From NCBI GenBank assembly GCA_029204225.1, contig CM055100.1:16977259-17041258 (forward strand): a stretch of DNA of 64,000 bases, read 5' to 3'. Within the stretch, counting starts at the first letter, position 1. The number at the start of each line of letters is the position of its first letter. The stretch comes from Diphasiastrum complanatum. Taxonomy: Eukaryota > Streptophyta > Lycopodiopsida > Lycopodiales > Lycopodiaceae. Below are positions 54,857 through 64,000 of the stretch, one piece after another. The position numbers and the translations under genes are program-made. The notes under the pieces are model-generated. The model saw only the letters and a list, made by a program, of their open reading frames with translations. It was not told the DNA's origin and did no database searches.

Positions 54857-57800
54857 TACCCTATAATGGAGAACAGAACAATTCACGTTGAGGGGTGCCA
54901 CATCGCCATCTAGCTTTTTTTGAACTTTTAATGTGTTGTGATTGGTACGTGTCGATTGGGCTAGTTACCAATCAAAAAATGACGTCTAAAAAATGAATAG
55001 GAAAAGGGGTTAAAAACCATAACATGGGAGGGAGTAGCTATAAAGTAGAGAGAGAGAGAGAGAGAGAGAACATGAGGAAGTACATGAGATATATGGGAAG
55101 AGGGAGAAAGAGGAAATGTTTTATTTTTGGTACCTATTACTCATATGATTCTATACATGCTATAGGTATATACAGCTTTGGAAGGTGGGAGAGCACATGT
55201 GGTTCATACAGCACTCTCTGTACTTGCACTTATAGCAGCCGGGCAGGTACTTCTTGTAGTCTTCAAAAGATTTGCTAATAACTTTCACCTACAAGATTTC
55301 AAATATCACTTGACGATGCTCTGTATGTTTTATTCATTGATGTTTTCTAGCCTTTAGACTATATAGATTCTAGTAATCCATTTCTATTGAAAATTTATGT
55401 TTTTTGGGTTTCAATGGAAAGGTGGTAGGAGATTTTAAGTGTTCGTTCTATTTGGCATAAAATTTGTTGATCTATAATGATCTACTTTTTGCATTGTAGT
55501 ATGCTAGCTTGTAGAATCTATGTTTGGCCCTTCTCTACAATGGTGATTAAAGATGTCAAAAGTAGCACTTGTGACTTAACTAATGCCCTGATCAAGTTTT
55601 TTGGTGATTTGTCGCTGAGTCCATCTTTTGCAGGCTCAAAGGGATGTTGTACCACTTCATAAGGCAGCAACTATTCTTATAAATTCACAAATGGATAATG
55701 GAGATTATCCCCAAGAGGTAAGGTTGCACTTGTTATGTATTTTCTTTGTTTCTCACTTCCACACACAAGATTATGAATGTGCATGTGACCTTGAACAGTA
55801 AGGCTTGCATCTTTAGATCCTCCCTTTACAAGTCTTGCCCATTTGACTTATGTAGTAAAAGTTTGAAGAAAGCATGATAGATTCAAATTGGAATAGTTGA
55901 TTGAGTTGCAGTTTTAAATCTTTGGAGTATGGTGCAAAAATGTTTATGTTGAAGAAGATACTATAGGAATGTCTACACCAAAGAAGGGACTGCATAACAA
56001 CAAATGTTGAAGATACCATCAAAATCTAAATGTTGAACAAGAAGTTGCCAAGAAAATGAGATGAAGAGATGCCAACAAGAAAGTTAGCACCTATTATAGA
56101 GGAAGACGACAATTCATGCCACATGGTTGTAACTTGTATTGCATGTGAGAATGAAGAATGGCATTTGAGGCTATGAACAAAACTGGTCACATCTATTGAT
56201 GCTTAAAAAATGTGAGAATATAGCTTATAAATATTGTTGTAAGCTTCCATCAAAGGAAGAGCAATGGTGGCACTTGGAAGTTACGTGCATTTTTTGCTTA
56301 ATGACACAAGCTTTTGCATTTGAAGAGAGATATCTTCTCCCTTATCTTATCCATGTTTATTGAACAATGTTGATGAGTACAATAGTAGTTGGAAGATATC
56401 TCAAACTGGGCATATTTGATTTGATGCACAAGCTAGTAGACTGAGTTAAATAAAATGAAAGTGCCACAAAATATCGTAATTCTACTCTAACGAAGGAATG
56501 GCAATATGGTGATGAAAATGCAAGACTATGTTTTGTGTTATTGATATTGATACCGGAGTGGCCAATAATAGATACCGGAAACCTAGTGAGTCTATATTGA
56601 AAAAACACATCAAAGAAGTATTGTGATCAAGTAGTCGTATTCAGAAACCAAAGCAGTCTTGCAATAGCAAGAAAACAAGATAGGGATTCAAAATTTTAAC
56701 TCTAGGTCGATCCATCATCATCCTTCCACTCGGAACCCCTGAAAACAATGGCCAAAATCGATGGTCATATAATCTAGGGTAGAGCAAGAGTTGCATATTG
56801 AGTGGTGGATCGAAGATGTGAATTTTACAACTCTGAGACTTGCATATTGAGTGGTGGGTCGAAAATGTGAATTTTACAACTCTGAGACTCTGTCATTGAA
56901 GTCCTTGTGTGATAGTCTTTAATAAAAACATCTGATTACCATAATTTTGGGGTATCCATATAATATGAAATTAGATTCTTCAATGCCCGAAGAAAAAAAT
57001 TTAATTATGCCATCAAATCTAATAAACTTGAGGTTGAAATTTTTTTTCAAATATTCTCTTTTGACCTAAAGGAAAAAATCACGATTCTTGGGTTTTATGA
57101 CCTTTTCTTGTCCTGCACATAGAAGTATATGTTCAAATAGCTTCTGTCCTTCCAACAAGTGAGGATTAGGGCTGCCGCCTTTCTTTATTGTTGGTGTCCA
57201 CTCTAGTTTGCAAGCCCTCTCCAAAGAAACATTTGCCATGGAGTTCTCCTTCAAAAACCTCTCAATTCCTATCATTGATAACGAAAAATTTAGAGGATGC
57301 AATCTCCATTTCTACTCTTTAATCTGTGCTACTTGAACATTTTTTGGGTAGTAATTGGCTTCTATGGCCCTTTTTCAACCAGAGATCTATTCTAAAGATA
57401 GCATTTTTCTATGACTAAGAGACAGCTCATTCCTGTCAGTTCTTGGATATCAACTATTCTTAGTCAGTGAACTGCTTTTGACTCTTGAGAGCTTATCTAT
57501 CATATCTTGAGTGATCTTTGCATATACAGCACTTTCATAGCCTAACAGTCATCACCACTATCACATCTGAGTATAATCCTAGTTGTGCATTTGCTAGCTC
57601 AAAAGCAGAGCTTTGGAGATCATTGCACATTGTGTAGCAGGACCAAGGAGACTTTTTGAGGTATGAGGTAGCTCCGTCCAGACATACTACACTTAGGTAA
57701 AATATGTCTTTGGCAGCCATCTTAGAGCATTAAGTACCCTAACCTAGCAGACATCATCTTCTAGAGCATCCATGTATAGACTACAAGATCTCCATCGTCA

Positions 57801-58890
57801 AAGTACGCTATTCCTACAATTTCTACAAATTCGCCTATTACTTTTGGAGGGATAGGTCTATGCCCACATCTAGACATGCATTCTTCTGATGATATAGTTG
57901 AGAGGAGATGTGTAAGATTTGTTATGAGAACTTTTGCCTCAAATGTAAGAGTCCATAACATAGAGCCAGAGATTGTAGTCAGTCACCTAGTGCTGCCACT
58001 TCTATCCACTTACAATATGTTGATGACTCAGAGATTTATGCGCATAATTGGAGGAGGCTACAAAGGATCCTACCTAATGATATGGCACAATGTCATGCAT
58101 AGCTTGCTTATGGTACTTGGAGCCATATATGGCTCCAAGTACGTATTACGGGCAGAGATATTATAAATAACCATGTCATTTCCCAAATTCATGCTGCACT
58201 AGAGGATCTGCCTCCTACTCCCGTACTGATCTTTACAAAAAAACTTGTAGTAGAAATAGATGGCAATGCAAGGCGACATGGGCTACCATTGAACAAGATC
58301 CGGAGTTAACTTAAAAAACTGCAACAATGCCTTTATGAAGGTCATCTTGATTTCTACACCAGCAATCAATCTTTGTGCTAGCGTTGCTCCATGTACAGAG
58401 TTTATTTGCAATTAACATCCCTCACATGCAGTCTAGTTTTTTCTGTTGCAATCATCACTACATATTATGAGAAGCAAGTGTGTTATTCACGACTTTGTTA
58501 CAACTTTAATATATTTTACCCAAACTTCGTAAATTCCTGATTTAGGTCATCCTTTTGTCCCATTGTTTTTTGTTGTACATAAATCAACATAATCAAAAGG
58601 CGGATGTATAGAATAAGTCAATCTACTTCTATGTAAAAGGTAAAGAATTTCATTTCACACTTTAACTCATTTGCTTTAGATAATCAATCTCTTAAGTAAA
58701 ACTTATCTTAGAAGTCCCATAATAAATTTGTCTTTAATCCTAACATATTTACTATATGTGATGCTTTTATTGATGAATGTAGGAAACCGTTGGTGCTTTT
58801 TATGGAGACTATAGGCTCAATTGTGGTTCCTATCGCTGCATATATCCAATATGGGCTTTGGGAGAATATAAAAAACGGGTGTTGCAGTGA
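40138..58890 (+). CDS. OSC: Oxidosqualene cyclase gene, 17 exons placed, one exon block not found
   Basis: Spliced exons encode about 704 residues matching plant cycloartenol-synthase-type cyclases from the start (MWKLHTAG) to the end ([14 protein letters not shown]). Usual length is about 757-765. These enzymes cyclise 2,3-oxidosqualene to sterol or triterpene skeletons at the ER. QW-type repeats ([23 protein letters not shown]) and the catalytic DCTAE (exon 9) are present. The roughly 55 residues that hold MWCHCR and YLPMSYLYG are missing between exon 5 (phase 1) and exon 6 (phase 0). As it stands the reading frame would break there. Residues matching Arabidopsis CAS1 Y410, H477 and I481 are Trp, Gln and Val, so cycloartenol may not be the product. 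Either a pseudogene, or a gene with an unseen exon. Confidence 0.85.
40960..41145 (+). CDS. OSC: OSC exon 2
   Basis: 62 codons starting YLRENPLPP and ending GPLFFMPGM. Acceptor ATACAG, donor ATG|GTGAGC, phase 0 on both sides. Includes [10 protein letters not shown], the substrate-entrance segment of the family. Confidence 0.92.
41373..41462 (+). CDS. OSC: OSC exon 3
   Basis: 30 codons, [11 protein letters not shown] to RRYLYNHQ. Acceptor CGCAG, donor CAG|GTGAGT. Confidence 0.92.
41506..41585 (+). mobile_element. Short tRNA-like SINE, copy 3, in OSC intron 3
   Basis: An 80-bp body with A-box-like TGGCTCAGTTGG and B box GGTTCGAGCC. Perfect 16-base duplications CATTATTTAATTTGAT flank it (41490-41505 and 41586-41601). 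Confidence 0.9.
41676..41876 (+). CDS. OSC: OSC exon 4
   Basis: 67 codons, [12 protein letters not shown] to WGKFWLS. Contains a QW-like repeat and [10 protein letters not shown]. Acceptor TTGGCAG, donor TCA|GTAAGT. Confidence 0.93.
41930..42125. repeat. Imperfect tandem repeat in OSC intron 4
   Basis: About three units of 60-85 bases sharing TGTTAAATAC(A/G)CTACAAAATG and TTCTCTTTCTGT. Confidence 0.75.
42211..42295 (+). CDS. OSC: OSC exon 5
   Basis: 85 bases, [20 protein letters not shown] to SSHPG, ending in phase 1 at CCAG|GTGCCT. The following exon of the family should start with the rest of the glycine codon and MWCHCR. Confidence 0.9.
43240..44211 (-). pseudogene. Ty3-type retrotransposon gag fragment
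   Basis: From ATG (minus strand) at 44211, [13 protein letters not shown] leads into a gag core ([37 protein letters not shown]). A Ty3-like gag shape continues to about 43240 through several frames. No pol follows. Confidence 0.72.
44522..44710. mobile_element. Hairpin MITE in OSC intron 5
   Basis: Terminal ACGGTTCTCA (44522-44531) and TGAGAACCGT (44701-44710) are inverted copies. Inner CAGAAC..GTGAAC-type pairs and a perfect 26-base palindrome (44658-44683, arms GTACCACGGTTCA) are present. The centre is AT-rich (TTAATTAAT blocks). It has no coding capacity. Confidence 0.72.
45151..45336 (+). CDS. OSC: OSC exon 6 (after the missing block)
   Basis: 62 codons in phase 0, [11 protein letters not shown], then [14 protein letters not shown], then [16 protein letters not shown]. 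Acceptor TAACAG, donor AAG|GTTTGT. Corresponds to the exon that in plant cyclases follows CAKED. Confidence 0.92.
46079..46192 (+). CDS. OSC: OSC exon 7
   Basis: 38 codons, [17 protein letters not shown] to LSEDGMKMQ, matching the family closely. Acceptor TTGGCAG, donor CAG|GTTGTG. Confidence 0.93.
46291..46413 (+). CDS. OSC: OSC exon 8
   Basis: 41 codons, [18 protein letters not shown] to SYIENTQ. The second residue, Trp, aligns with Tyr410 of Arabidopsis CAS1. Acceptor ATTAG, donor CAG|GTCTGT. Confidence 0.92.
46440..47660. mobile_element. GC-rich insertion with tandem repeats in OSC intron 8
   Basis: Much more GC-rich than its surroundings, with repeated GGCGCCA motifs at 46460-46560. 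It has a tandem pair of about 37 bases (CGCCAGCGGTATGC.GTCGGGACC) at 47061-47135 and repeats of about 70-75 bases (GGTTAAGT.TGATGTA.GTCAG) at 47320-47450. The 47000-47060 stretch (TTGGCACATAGCTGAGG) resembles an LTR-element junction. No domain identifies it. Confidence 0.5.
47807..47929 (+). CDS. OSC: OSC exon 9 with DCTAE catalytic motif
   Basis: 41 codons, [15 protein letters not shown] to [10 protein letters not shown]. The Asp of DCTAE is the acid that starts cyclisation. The segment [12 protein letters not shown] has Gln and Val where CAS1 has His477 and Ile481. Acceptor TCAAG, donor ATG|GTATAA. Confidence 0.92.
48030..48128 (+). CDS. OSC: OSC exon 10
   Basis: 33 codons, [20 protein letters not shown] to ALISFQ. 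Starting after CTGAAG gives the same length as the CAS1 alignment. Donor CAG|GTAAAC. Confidence 0.85.
49413..49469 (+). CDS. OSC: OSC exon 11
   Basis: 19 codons, [19 protein letters not shown]. It fits the N-x-(D/N)-G-x-F/L segment, but Gly replaces the aromatic residue usual before Leu-Glu. Donor AAG|GCAAGA is a second GC site. Confidence 0.8.
49764..49810 (+). CDS. OSC: OSC exon 12
   Basis: 47 bases, [15 protein letters not shown] plus two bases of Ser, ending in phase 2 at GGTC|GTAAGC. AETF is conserved in the family. Confidence 0.82.
50054..50197 (+). CDS. OSC: OSC exon 13
   Basis: 144 bases, completing Ser, then [17 protein letters not shown] to [10 protein letters not shown]. Matches VECTSAAIQAL of CAS1. 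Acceptor GGACAG, donor ATG|GTACAA. Confidence 0.92.
50490..50700 (+). pseudogene. Ty3-type reverse transcriptase scrap in OSC intron 13
   Basis: KTGYHQVRV, then [15 protein letters not shown] in an adjacent frame: the RT boxes 3-4 of a Ty3 element. Only this short piece remains. Confidence 0.8.
51118..51295 (+). CDS. OSC: OSC exon 14
   Basis: 178 bases, completing Trp, then [19 protein letters not shown] to [13 protein letters not shown], with two QW-type repeats across the joint with exon 13. Acceptor CACAG, donor ATG|GTATAT. Confidence 0.93.
54782..54851. repeat. (GA)n microsatellite
   Basis: Pure GA tract. Confidence 0.98.
55048..55069. repeat. Short (GA)n tract
   Basis: Eleven GA units about 100 bases before OSC exon 15. 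Confidence 0.95.
55166..55246 (+). CDS. OSC: OSC exon 15
   Basis: 27 codons, [19 protein letters not shown] then LALIAAGQ. Acceptor CTATAG, donor CAG|GTACTT. The intron before it is about 3.9 kb and full of old transposon sequence. Confidence 0.9.
55634..55717 (+). CDS. OSC: OSC exon 16
   Basis: 28 codons, [19 protein letters not shown] then MDNGDYPQE. Acceptor TTGCAG, donor GAG|GTAAGG. Confidence 0.92.
56790..56897. repeat. Tandem duplication of about 53 bp in OSC intron 16
   Basis: TTGCATATTGAGTGGTGG through ACAACTCTGAGACT occurs twice in a row with two base differences. Confidence 0.9.
57060..58330. other. Unrecognised degenerate coding-like sequence in OSC intron 16
   Basis: Minus-strand frames at 57066-57302, 57535-57720 and 57761-57961 and a plus-strand frame at 57876-58166 look protein-like in composition but match no family I know. 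Probably an old transposon. Confidence 0.3.
58783..58890 (+). CDS. OSC: OSC exon 17 with stop
   Basis: 35 codons and [23 protein letters not shown] then [15 protein letters not shown]. The family pattern F-x3-C-x-I-x-Y-x2-YR-x2-FP-x-WALG is recognisable, but the usual Cys is Tyr and the first Tyr is Cys. Confidence 0.9.
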   Translation, partial: ETVGAFYGDYRLNCGSYRCIYPIWALGEYKKRVLQ

Positions 58891-60760
58891 GTAGCTCTCG
58901 CTTTATACTTTTGGAAGTTGCTTTGAATATATGTTTCCCTTCTGAAAAGTTTGTTATACTGATATAGATATTTTTGTACATGGTTGTCATGAACAAACTA
59001 AACAATTAGGGATTTGAAGTAATTTAGGGCATTACGTTGAGGGTATCTTTTATCTCGGTCACATGCTTTTTCTAAGCCCCAATAGACAAGTCACTAAACT
59101 TGTTTGTAACTTTGTAAGTTGTGCTAGGATAAGCAAAAACGGATGCATTCATTCATCAACTTAAGATTTTGATACGTTGAGTTCTTTGTAAGGGACTCTA
59201 TGCCCTTATAGAGCTAAATGATTGCCAATTACTGATGTTCATACAATACTCATAGTTGGAGACTGCTTATTGATTCATCTTTGTTGCTTACATGTTCTTC
59301 ATGTGATGCCAATATCTAGGATTGAGTTCATAACAATGGTAGTATGAGGGCTGCATGTAGGATTAGGAGCTGAAATTGCACATCTAAGATGAACATACTA
59401 TCATAATGTTGATCTAGCATGATTTATTTGCTTTGGCATCATGCACATCACTAGGTATTATTTTACAGACATTGAGAACTTACCCCACTAAATTCTTTTT
59501 TTAGCTCTGTATAGATCATTTTGAATGTGTGTATTTGCATTGCAGGTTAAGGTGACTTCAAACAACTTGTCTTTTCATGTATGTTTGAACTGGTCCTCGA
59601 ACCATGTACAAAATTGAACATTGTGCATGAGTAACAGCATTGGATGGGATTTCAAGAAGTAAAAGCTGATTACCACGGGCTCTTTTGTCCACCCAACTAG
59701 AAGTCAAATATCATTCTTTGAAAGCATTATATCAACAATCTATTTGAGCTTCAATTGGAGGAAATATGTAAATTTTGGTTGGACCATGAGCTTAAGAAAA
59801 AGAGTTGATATAGCTTAATGTGCCTCCATTTGAATGCTTTATTTATAAGATGTCAATGCTTTCGATGGCTTCCTTCTTTGATGTTGTCAATTTGGTAGGA
59901 CATGCTCTACCAACAAAATGGTGGTTTATTTCTTCTATGTTGTCAAGTCGATATGACATGCTCTATAGACATTATATCAAGCAAGTATTAGAGGAACAAT
60001 TGATCCAAAATAAGGCAATGGGAGGTTGGTAAGCAATTTCTTTCCTTGTACAGCTTTACACAATGTCACCACACCCATTAATGGTGAGGACATTTCATGC
60101 TTGCAATTGCATATTATTATTTTCATGATAACTTTCTCATTCCAAAACTTCCTTTTAATAAAACCAAGTCGTACTTCGAGTTATTACAACTATAAAAAAG
60201 ACAAAAAGCTAGTGGCACTTATTGGGATGCAACATATATATCAAACTACCACATGCCTATTATTATGAGCGAATTCATAACACGTGATGCATAAAGAATG
60301 GTATGAGATGATAATCAAGCAATCTCCAACCAAGAAATCATGAATGGACACCAAATACACAATGGTGATCCCAATAAGGAAGAGTTGTGGGTCTCATACA
60401 AAGAACTCGAAAGTTTGCCAAAATAGAAGCTACTCAATGAGGGTCTCTATTATCTATTTATAATATTCTTGGGAATCTTATTGGAACCTTACAAGAATCC
60501 AGAATGCTCAAATATGAAAAATGAGGGTGATTAGCATTTGGAAGAAAAATATGTGCTCCTCTACAAGTGTCCCAAATGCTAACTAAAGGGGACTTATATA
60601 CATCCCAAGTCTTATATAAGAAAAGGCCCAGATGTGTTGTAAAAGTGGCCTAAATGTATTCTATGTCCTTAATTCTCTCATATCAAACAAACTTTTTTTC
60701 CTTTCCATGGGCTCATGGAAAAACAAGATAATTCAAAGTAATGTCTTTGCATGCAATGTG
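58891..60760. other. Downstream intergenic region
   Basis: 3' flank of the cyclase gene. No further gene found. Short open frames (59820-60032, 60026-60268) have no support. Confidence 0.5.
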
Positions 60761-60764
60761 GGTT

Positions 60765-60905
60765 TTGATATTTTGCAAGTTTTGTCAGTTTCTTTTTGCC
60801 CATGGATTAACAAAAGAAGTAGCACATGGTGTGCACTACATTTTTTCTACCACTACTTGATTTTTGTATAAACAAGTATTGTGATTTGGTACATAGTTAA
60901 AAATT
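60765..60905. repeat. Dispersed repeat shared with 38560-38700
   Basis: Same AGCACATGGTGTGC ... TTTGGTACATAGTTAAAAAT sequence as next to the Helentron remains. Confidence 0.65.
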
Positions 60906-61239
60906 TCATCTACTCAATAGAACTTAAATAGGCTTTTGGAATAACAAACATTACCTTTTAAATCTAGATTAATATGGGGGTATGGAGTTGTAAATCTACC
61001 ATGCACACGTGCTAGCCTACAAAACGAAATTTAAATCTATATAATTTATAATCGATCTAGAAAATAACAGTTTTATAATTTTCTTAGAGTTGCCTATCAA
61101 TTATTGCACATAGTAAATCTATTGCTTAGGCACTGATTTGGATCTCTTTATTGCAGCCACATCATCAAGGCAAGTGGATATTGAATCAAGCCTTGAAGAT
61201 AGGAAAATCCTTGATACCTAATTGATCTAATTTCTGATA

Positions 61240-61375
61240 TCAACAATCATTTTGATATATATGATTAATTTGATGAATGATACTTAGATCATATAAGACA
61301 GGGATCTCAACAATCATTTTGATATATATTATCAATTTGATGAATGATACTCAAATCATATAAGATAGTGATCTG
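61240..61375. repeat. Tandem duplication of about 70 bp
   Basis: ATCAACAATCATTTTGATAT ... GATACT.A.ATCATATAAGA.AG occurs twice in succession with a few changes. Confidence 0.85.
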
Positions 61376-61440
61376 TTTCCAATGAGACAAGTAGAAGTCA
61401 CTACTCTATTGATTACAAAGAATTCTCACCATTTGACAAT

Positions 61441-61735
61441 TTGCAATCTCAAGAGATGAAGCAAGAAGATCAAGATTATGAAATGCGAGCACCTCGTCCT
61501 ATAATTAGAAGAATACCTATTTTGGAAGTACCAAAATATAATGGAGTCACTTGTCCAATTAGATTTCTTAAGATCTATACAGAAGCTTGTGTAATCTACG
61601 GTGTAGTTAATTTAGAAGACAAGCTCAAGCTATTTCCAATGGCACTTACGGAAGCTCACTTACGGAAGCTGCGCTAGATTGGTATTTCAACCAAACTCCA
61701 CACGAATGTAATGATTGGAAATTAGTCAAAGTGGC
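61441..61735 (+). pseudogene. Ty3-type gag fragment
   Basis: VPKYNGVTCPIRFLKIYTEAC, DKLKLFPMAL, then in the next frame WYFNQTPHECNDW: the start of a Ty3 gag capsid domain. A frame change occurs near 61670 after a short duplication CTTACGGAAG. No pol follows. Confidence 0.75.
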
Positions 61736-61739
61736 CTTG

Positions 61740-62380
61740 ATAACCTCTTTTTTTATCCCCTTTAACACATGTTCAAAACAAAAAAGGGACACATGTTAAA
61801 CAAAGAACAACACATAAAAGAAATGTCCGTAATGACAAGCCTCCTATAACTCACATAAAATTCAACACACATCCAAAGCATATTGGTAAATAGAAGTCAT
61901 AACACCTCTGTAATAGGTGTATGACATTGCTAGTATATATGTTTGACTAGTTCCACAACCCTTTGCCATGTCAATATTTGGTTGGATAAAAGAAATTGTG
62001 TAATATGTTTCTTCTATATTGAATGATCTTTATGTTACCCAAATATTTGAATGCTTATAAAATAGTCCTACAAGAAGTAATTTGATATGGATGGTTCCAA
62101 AACTAAAACTAAAAGTATATGTTCAAATATAATCAATGAATTAGTGATGGATGAATAAGCATGGATCTCACTTGCCCAATGCCATGAACTTGGATAAAAT
62201 CACTCAAGTTGTATACATCCAACCTTGTTTCCTTGTCCACCCATAACATGAAGTCCTTGTCGTTATTACGGATCACAAATTGTCCCCGCACTAAACCCAA
62301 TGCCATACTAGGCCACTTCACTCTATTCTCAATAAATTAAGAGTATTTGACAATAAAAATAAGCTTTTGGTTTGTATTAA
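61740..62380. other. Intergenic sequence
   Basis: Nothing recognised. Confidence 0.5.
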
Positions 62381-62389
62381 TCTTTGAAG

Positions 62390-62975
62390 TAGACCTGCCA
62401 TCCCACATTCAGTGCCTTCTCCATGATATAGTGGATCATGGGGAAGGCAGACAAATTTTTTTTGCCTACTTTATATCCCATCTGCTTGCAAATGGGGTAG
62501 AAGGCAGGCAAAAAAATTTGTCTACCTTGCCTTCAATGTACAATGATAGGAAATGCAGGTAAAAAAAATTTCCTACCATCCCTACTAGTGGTAGATCATA
62601 CTACGGGAAGGCGGACAAATTTTTTTGCCTACCTCCTACTCCATTCACCAGTGGATGTGGGGTAGGAGGCAAACGAATGGGGTAGGAGGTAGGCAAAGAA
62701 ATTGCTTGCCATCCCTCCAACACACAATGGAAGGGTTGGGAGACAAAACATTTTTGCATGCCTTGCCTTCTAATGATGGATGGGGGGAATGGCAAACAAA
62801 AGCATTTTTGCCTGCCATTCCTTCCAACGTGCAATGGAAGGGATGGCAAGCAAATTTTCTTTGCTTATCTTGCCTTCCATTGATGGATGTAACAAGGCAG
62901 GCAAAAGATTTTTACTTGCCATTCCTCCAAAGCCTTGCCAAATGGGGTAGGAGGCAGGCAAATGTTTTTTGACTT
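62390..62975. repeat. Complex minisatellite of GGCAGGCAAA / TTTTTGCCTACC blocks
   Basis: Repeated blocks of the type GGGGTAGGAGGCAGGCAAA, CATTTTTGCCTGCC and CAATGGAAGGGATGGC alternate. G-rich and T-rich pieces are partly inverted copies of one another. Open frames here on both strands are by-products. Confidence 0.7.
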
Positions 62976-63686
62976 TCTTCTCTTTATCGTTTCATAATTA
63001 GTATTTGCTTCTGCAAGGTTACTAAGTACGTTGACAAATGTATTTCCAATAGCTTTTAAGATTTTTTTAAATACTATTAAAAAATGTTTGTATCATAAAG
63101 TAAACAAAAGTCACAACATAGAGTGTCAAATGTAGGAAATCATTTAGTTATTGAAGTGAGTCTAGAACGTTCAGAAAAGTTTCAAACTATCGATTTTTTT
63201 GCATGGAACCAAATTCATCTATGGCATTTCTACTCTCTTTTTAACCCGTCTTAAAAGCATCTATGTATGTCTTTGCAGCATTTTATTTATGTGTTGTAGC
63301 ATGTTGCCTTGATTGAAAGCCTAAATCCATGAGATCGCTTACAATCTTCGAGTAATGAATGAGTGTCCAACGATGAAGCAAAGAGTGGCTAATAAGTAAT
63401 GTCATGTGTGCAATTCTACTGGCCATGAAGCAGCCTTTTGTTCATTCAATCCAAGGGTTGTTCATCCACGCTATCACAAGCATGGATTTCATGAAGGACT
63501 CAAATGGAATGGAAGAGATGGTACATTAGGATCACTTGGATATCCATAGCCATTGGTGCTACCAGTAAGGACCTCAAGCTAATATGGTTGAGTAGAAAGC
63601 ATCCACAAGTCAAGTCCATTGGATGATACGACTTGATCGATATCAAGATCCTGGTGTAAATGAGTAATACGCTATCTAGTGTGTAT
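62976..63686. other. Intergenic sequence
   Basis: No gene seen. Confidence 0.5.
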
Positions 63687-63765
63687 GGGAAGACTAGACT
63701 ATGTTTTAAAATGCTATTCAAAGTTGTTAAGTAGTATAACTTCTTCTGGACATAAATACAAACTG
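63687..63765 (+). mobile_element. PLE leader fragment
   Basis: GGAAGACTAGACTATGTTTT followed by AAAATGCTATT and GTAGTATAACTTCTTCTGGACAT matches the leader at about 8632-8700 and 14632-14698. Confidence 0.8.
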
Positions 63766-64000
63766 TCGTTCAGTTAGGCCTTTTTGCGGGACTTTTAATG
63801 TCACAGGGCCAACAATTAGCAAGTACAAAGAAAACATGAGAAATAGAGGAGGAAAGATGAAGATCAAGGACATTCCATATCCATTCCATAAGAGGCCCAA
63901 CCTGCTTGTGTTGAAATGAAGAAAAAGTGTCTACAATGTACATAATCCCATGGATCCATGTTTAAAGCTATCGAAGGAGCAACGTCCTCAAACCAATGAG
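63766..64000. other. Window end, nothing recognised
   Basis: No gene or repeat found. Confidence 0.5.

Larger units (their letters stand above)
51300..55165. other. OSC intron 14, mostly decayed Ty3-like sequence
   Basis: About 54090-54720 on the plus strand keeps integrase traces in broken frames ([22 protein letters not shown], a [11 protein letters not shown]-like HPQTDGQ end). A repeated AACAATCTGACTAGGCTG motif lies at 53298-53348. GA tracts at 54782-54851 and 55048-55069. The rest is unassigned. Confidence 0.55.

Overview
This is a window of nuclear DNA from a land plant with a large, repeat-rich genome. The evidence is an intron-rich plant oxidosqualene cyclase, a plastid lipid-transfer permease with a long transit peptide, plant Ty1/copia and Ty3 elements, and a Penelope-like retroelement. 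A fern or another non-flowering lineage is my best guess; this is inference, and nothing in the window proves the species.

Layout. 0-6.5 kb: long TC/TCCC microsatellites and a decayed full-length copia element with two LTRs. 6.5-15 kb: a Penelope-like element (PLE). A 2.4 kb non-coding leader is followed by a broken reverse-transcriptase reading frame, then TC/CA microsatellites, then a second copy of the leader alone. 15-17.6 kb: a unit of about 710 bp repeated three times, each copy ending in a TC tract of different length. 17.66-22.73 kb: a young copia-type element with an ACTTT target duplication, lacking reverse transcriptase. 22.7-24.2 kb: a minisatellite, a probable Helitron 3' end, a foldback and a GA tract. 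24.3-25.7 kb: an intact, intronless TGD1-type gene. 25.7-32.3 kb: mostly unique AT-rich DNA with a PLE fragment, two copies of a very short tRNA-like SINE and a minisatellite. 32.4-39 kb: remains of a Helentron-type Helitron (DUF6570-like, helicase C-terminal and endonuclease pieces) interrupted by a minus-strand copia fragment. 40.1-58.9 kb: an oxidosqualene cyclase gene of which I place 17 exons; its introns hold a SINE, Ty3 gag, RT and integrase fragments, a hairpin MITE and a GC-rich insertion. 59-64 kb: a Ty3 gag fragment, tandem duplications, a G/T-rich minisatellite and a small PLE leader fragment.

Only two host genes are supported. The TGD1-like protein should be the permease subunit of the plastid inner-envelope lipid importer. 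The oxidosqualene cyclase keeps the DCTAE catalytic motif. However, it lacks a recognisable exon block of about 55 residues (the conserved MWCHCR region), and three residues known to set product specificity in cycloartenol synthase are changed. It is therefore either a pseudogene or a divergent triterpene synthase with an exon I could not see.

The most unusual signals lie in the PLE. Its leader holds an array of short hairpins capped by GNRA-type loops, kept in both leader copies. A predicted H-type pseudoknot sits at the end of its coding region. Most of its junctions fall at TC/CA microsatellites.
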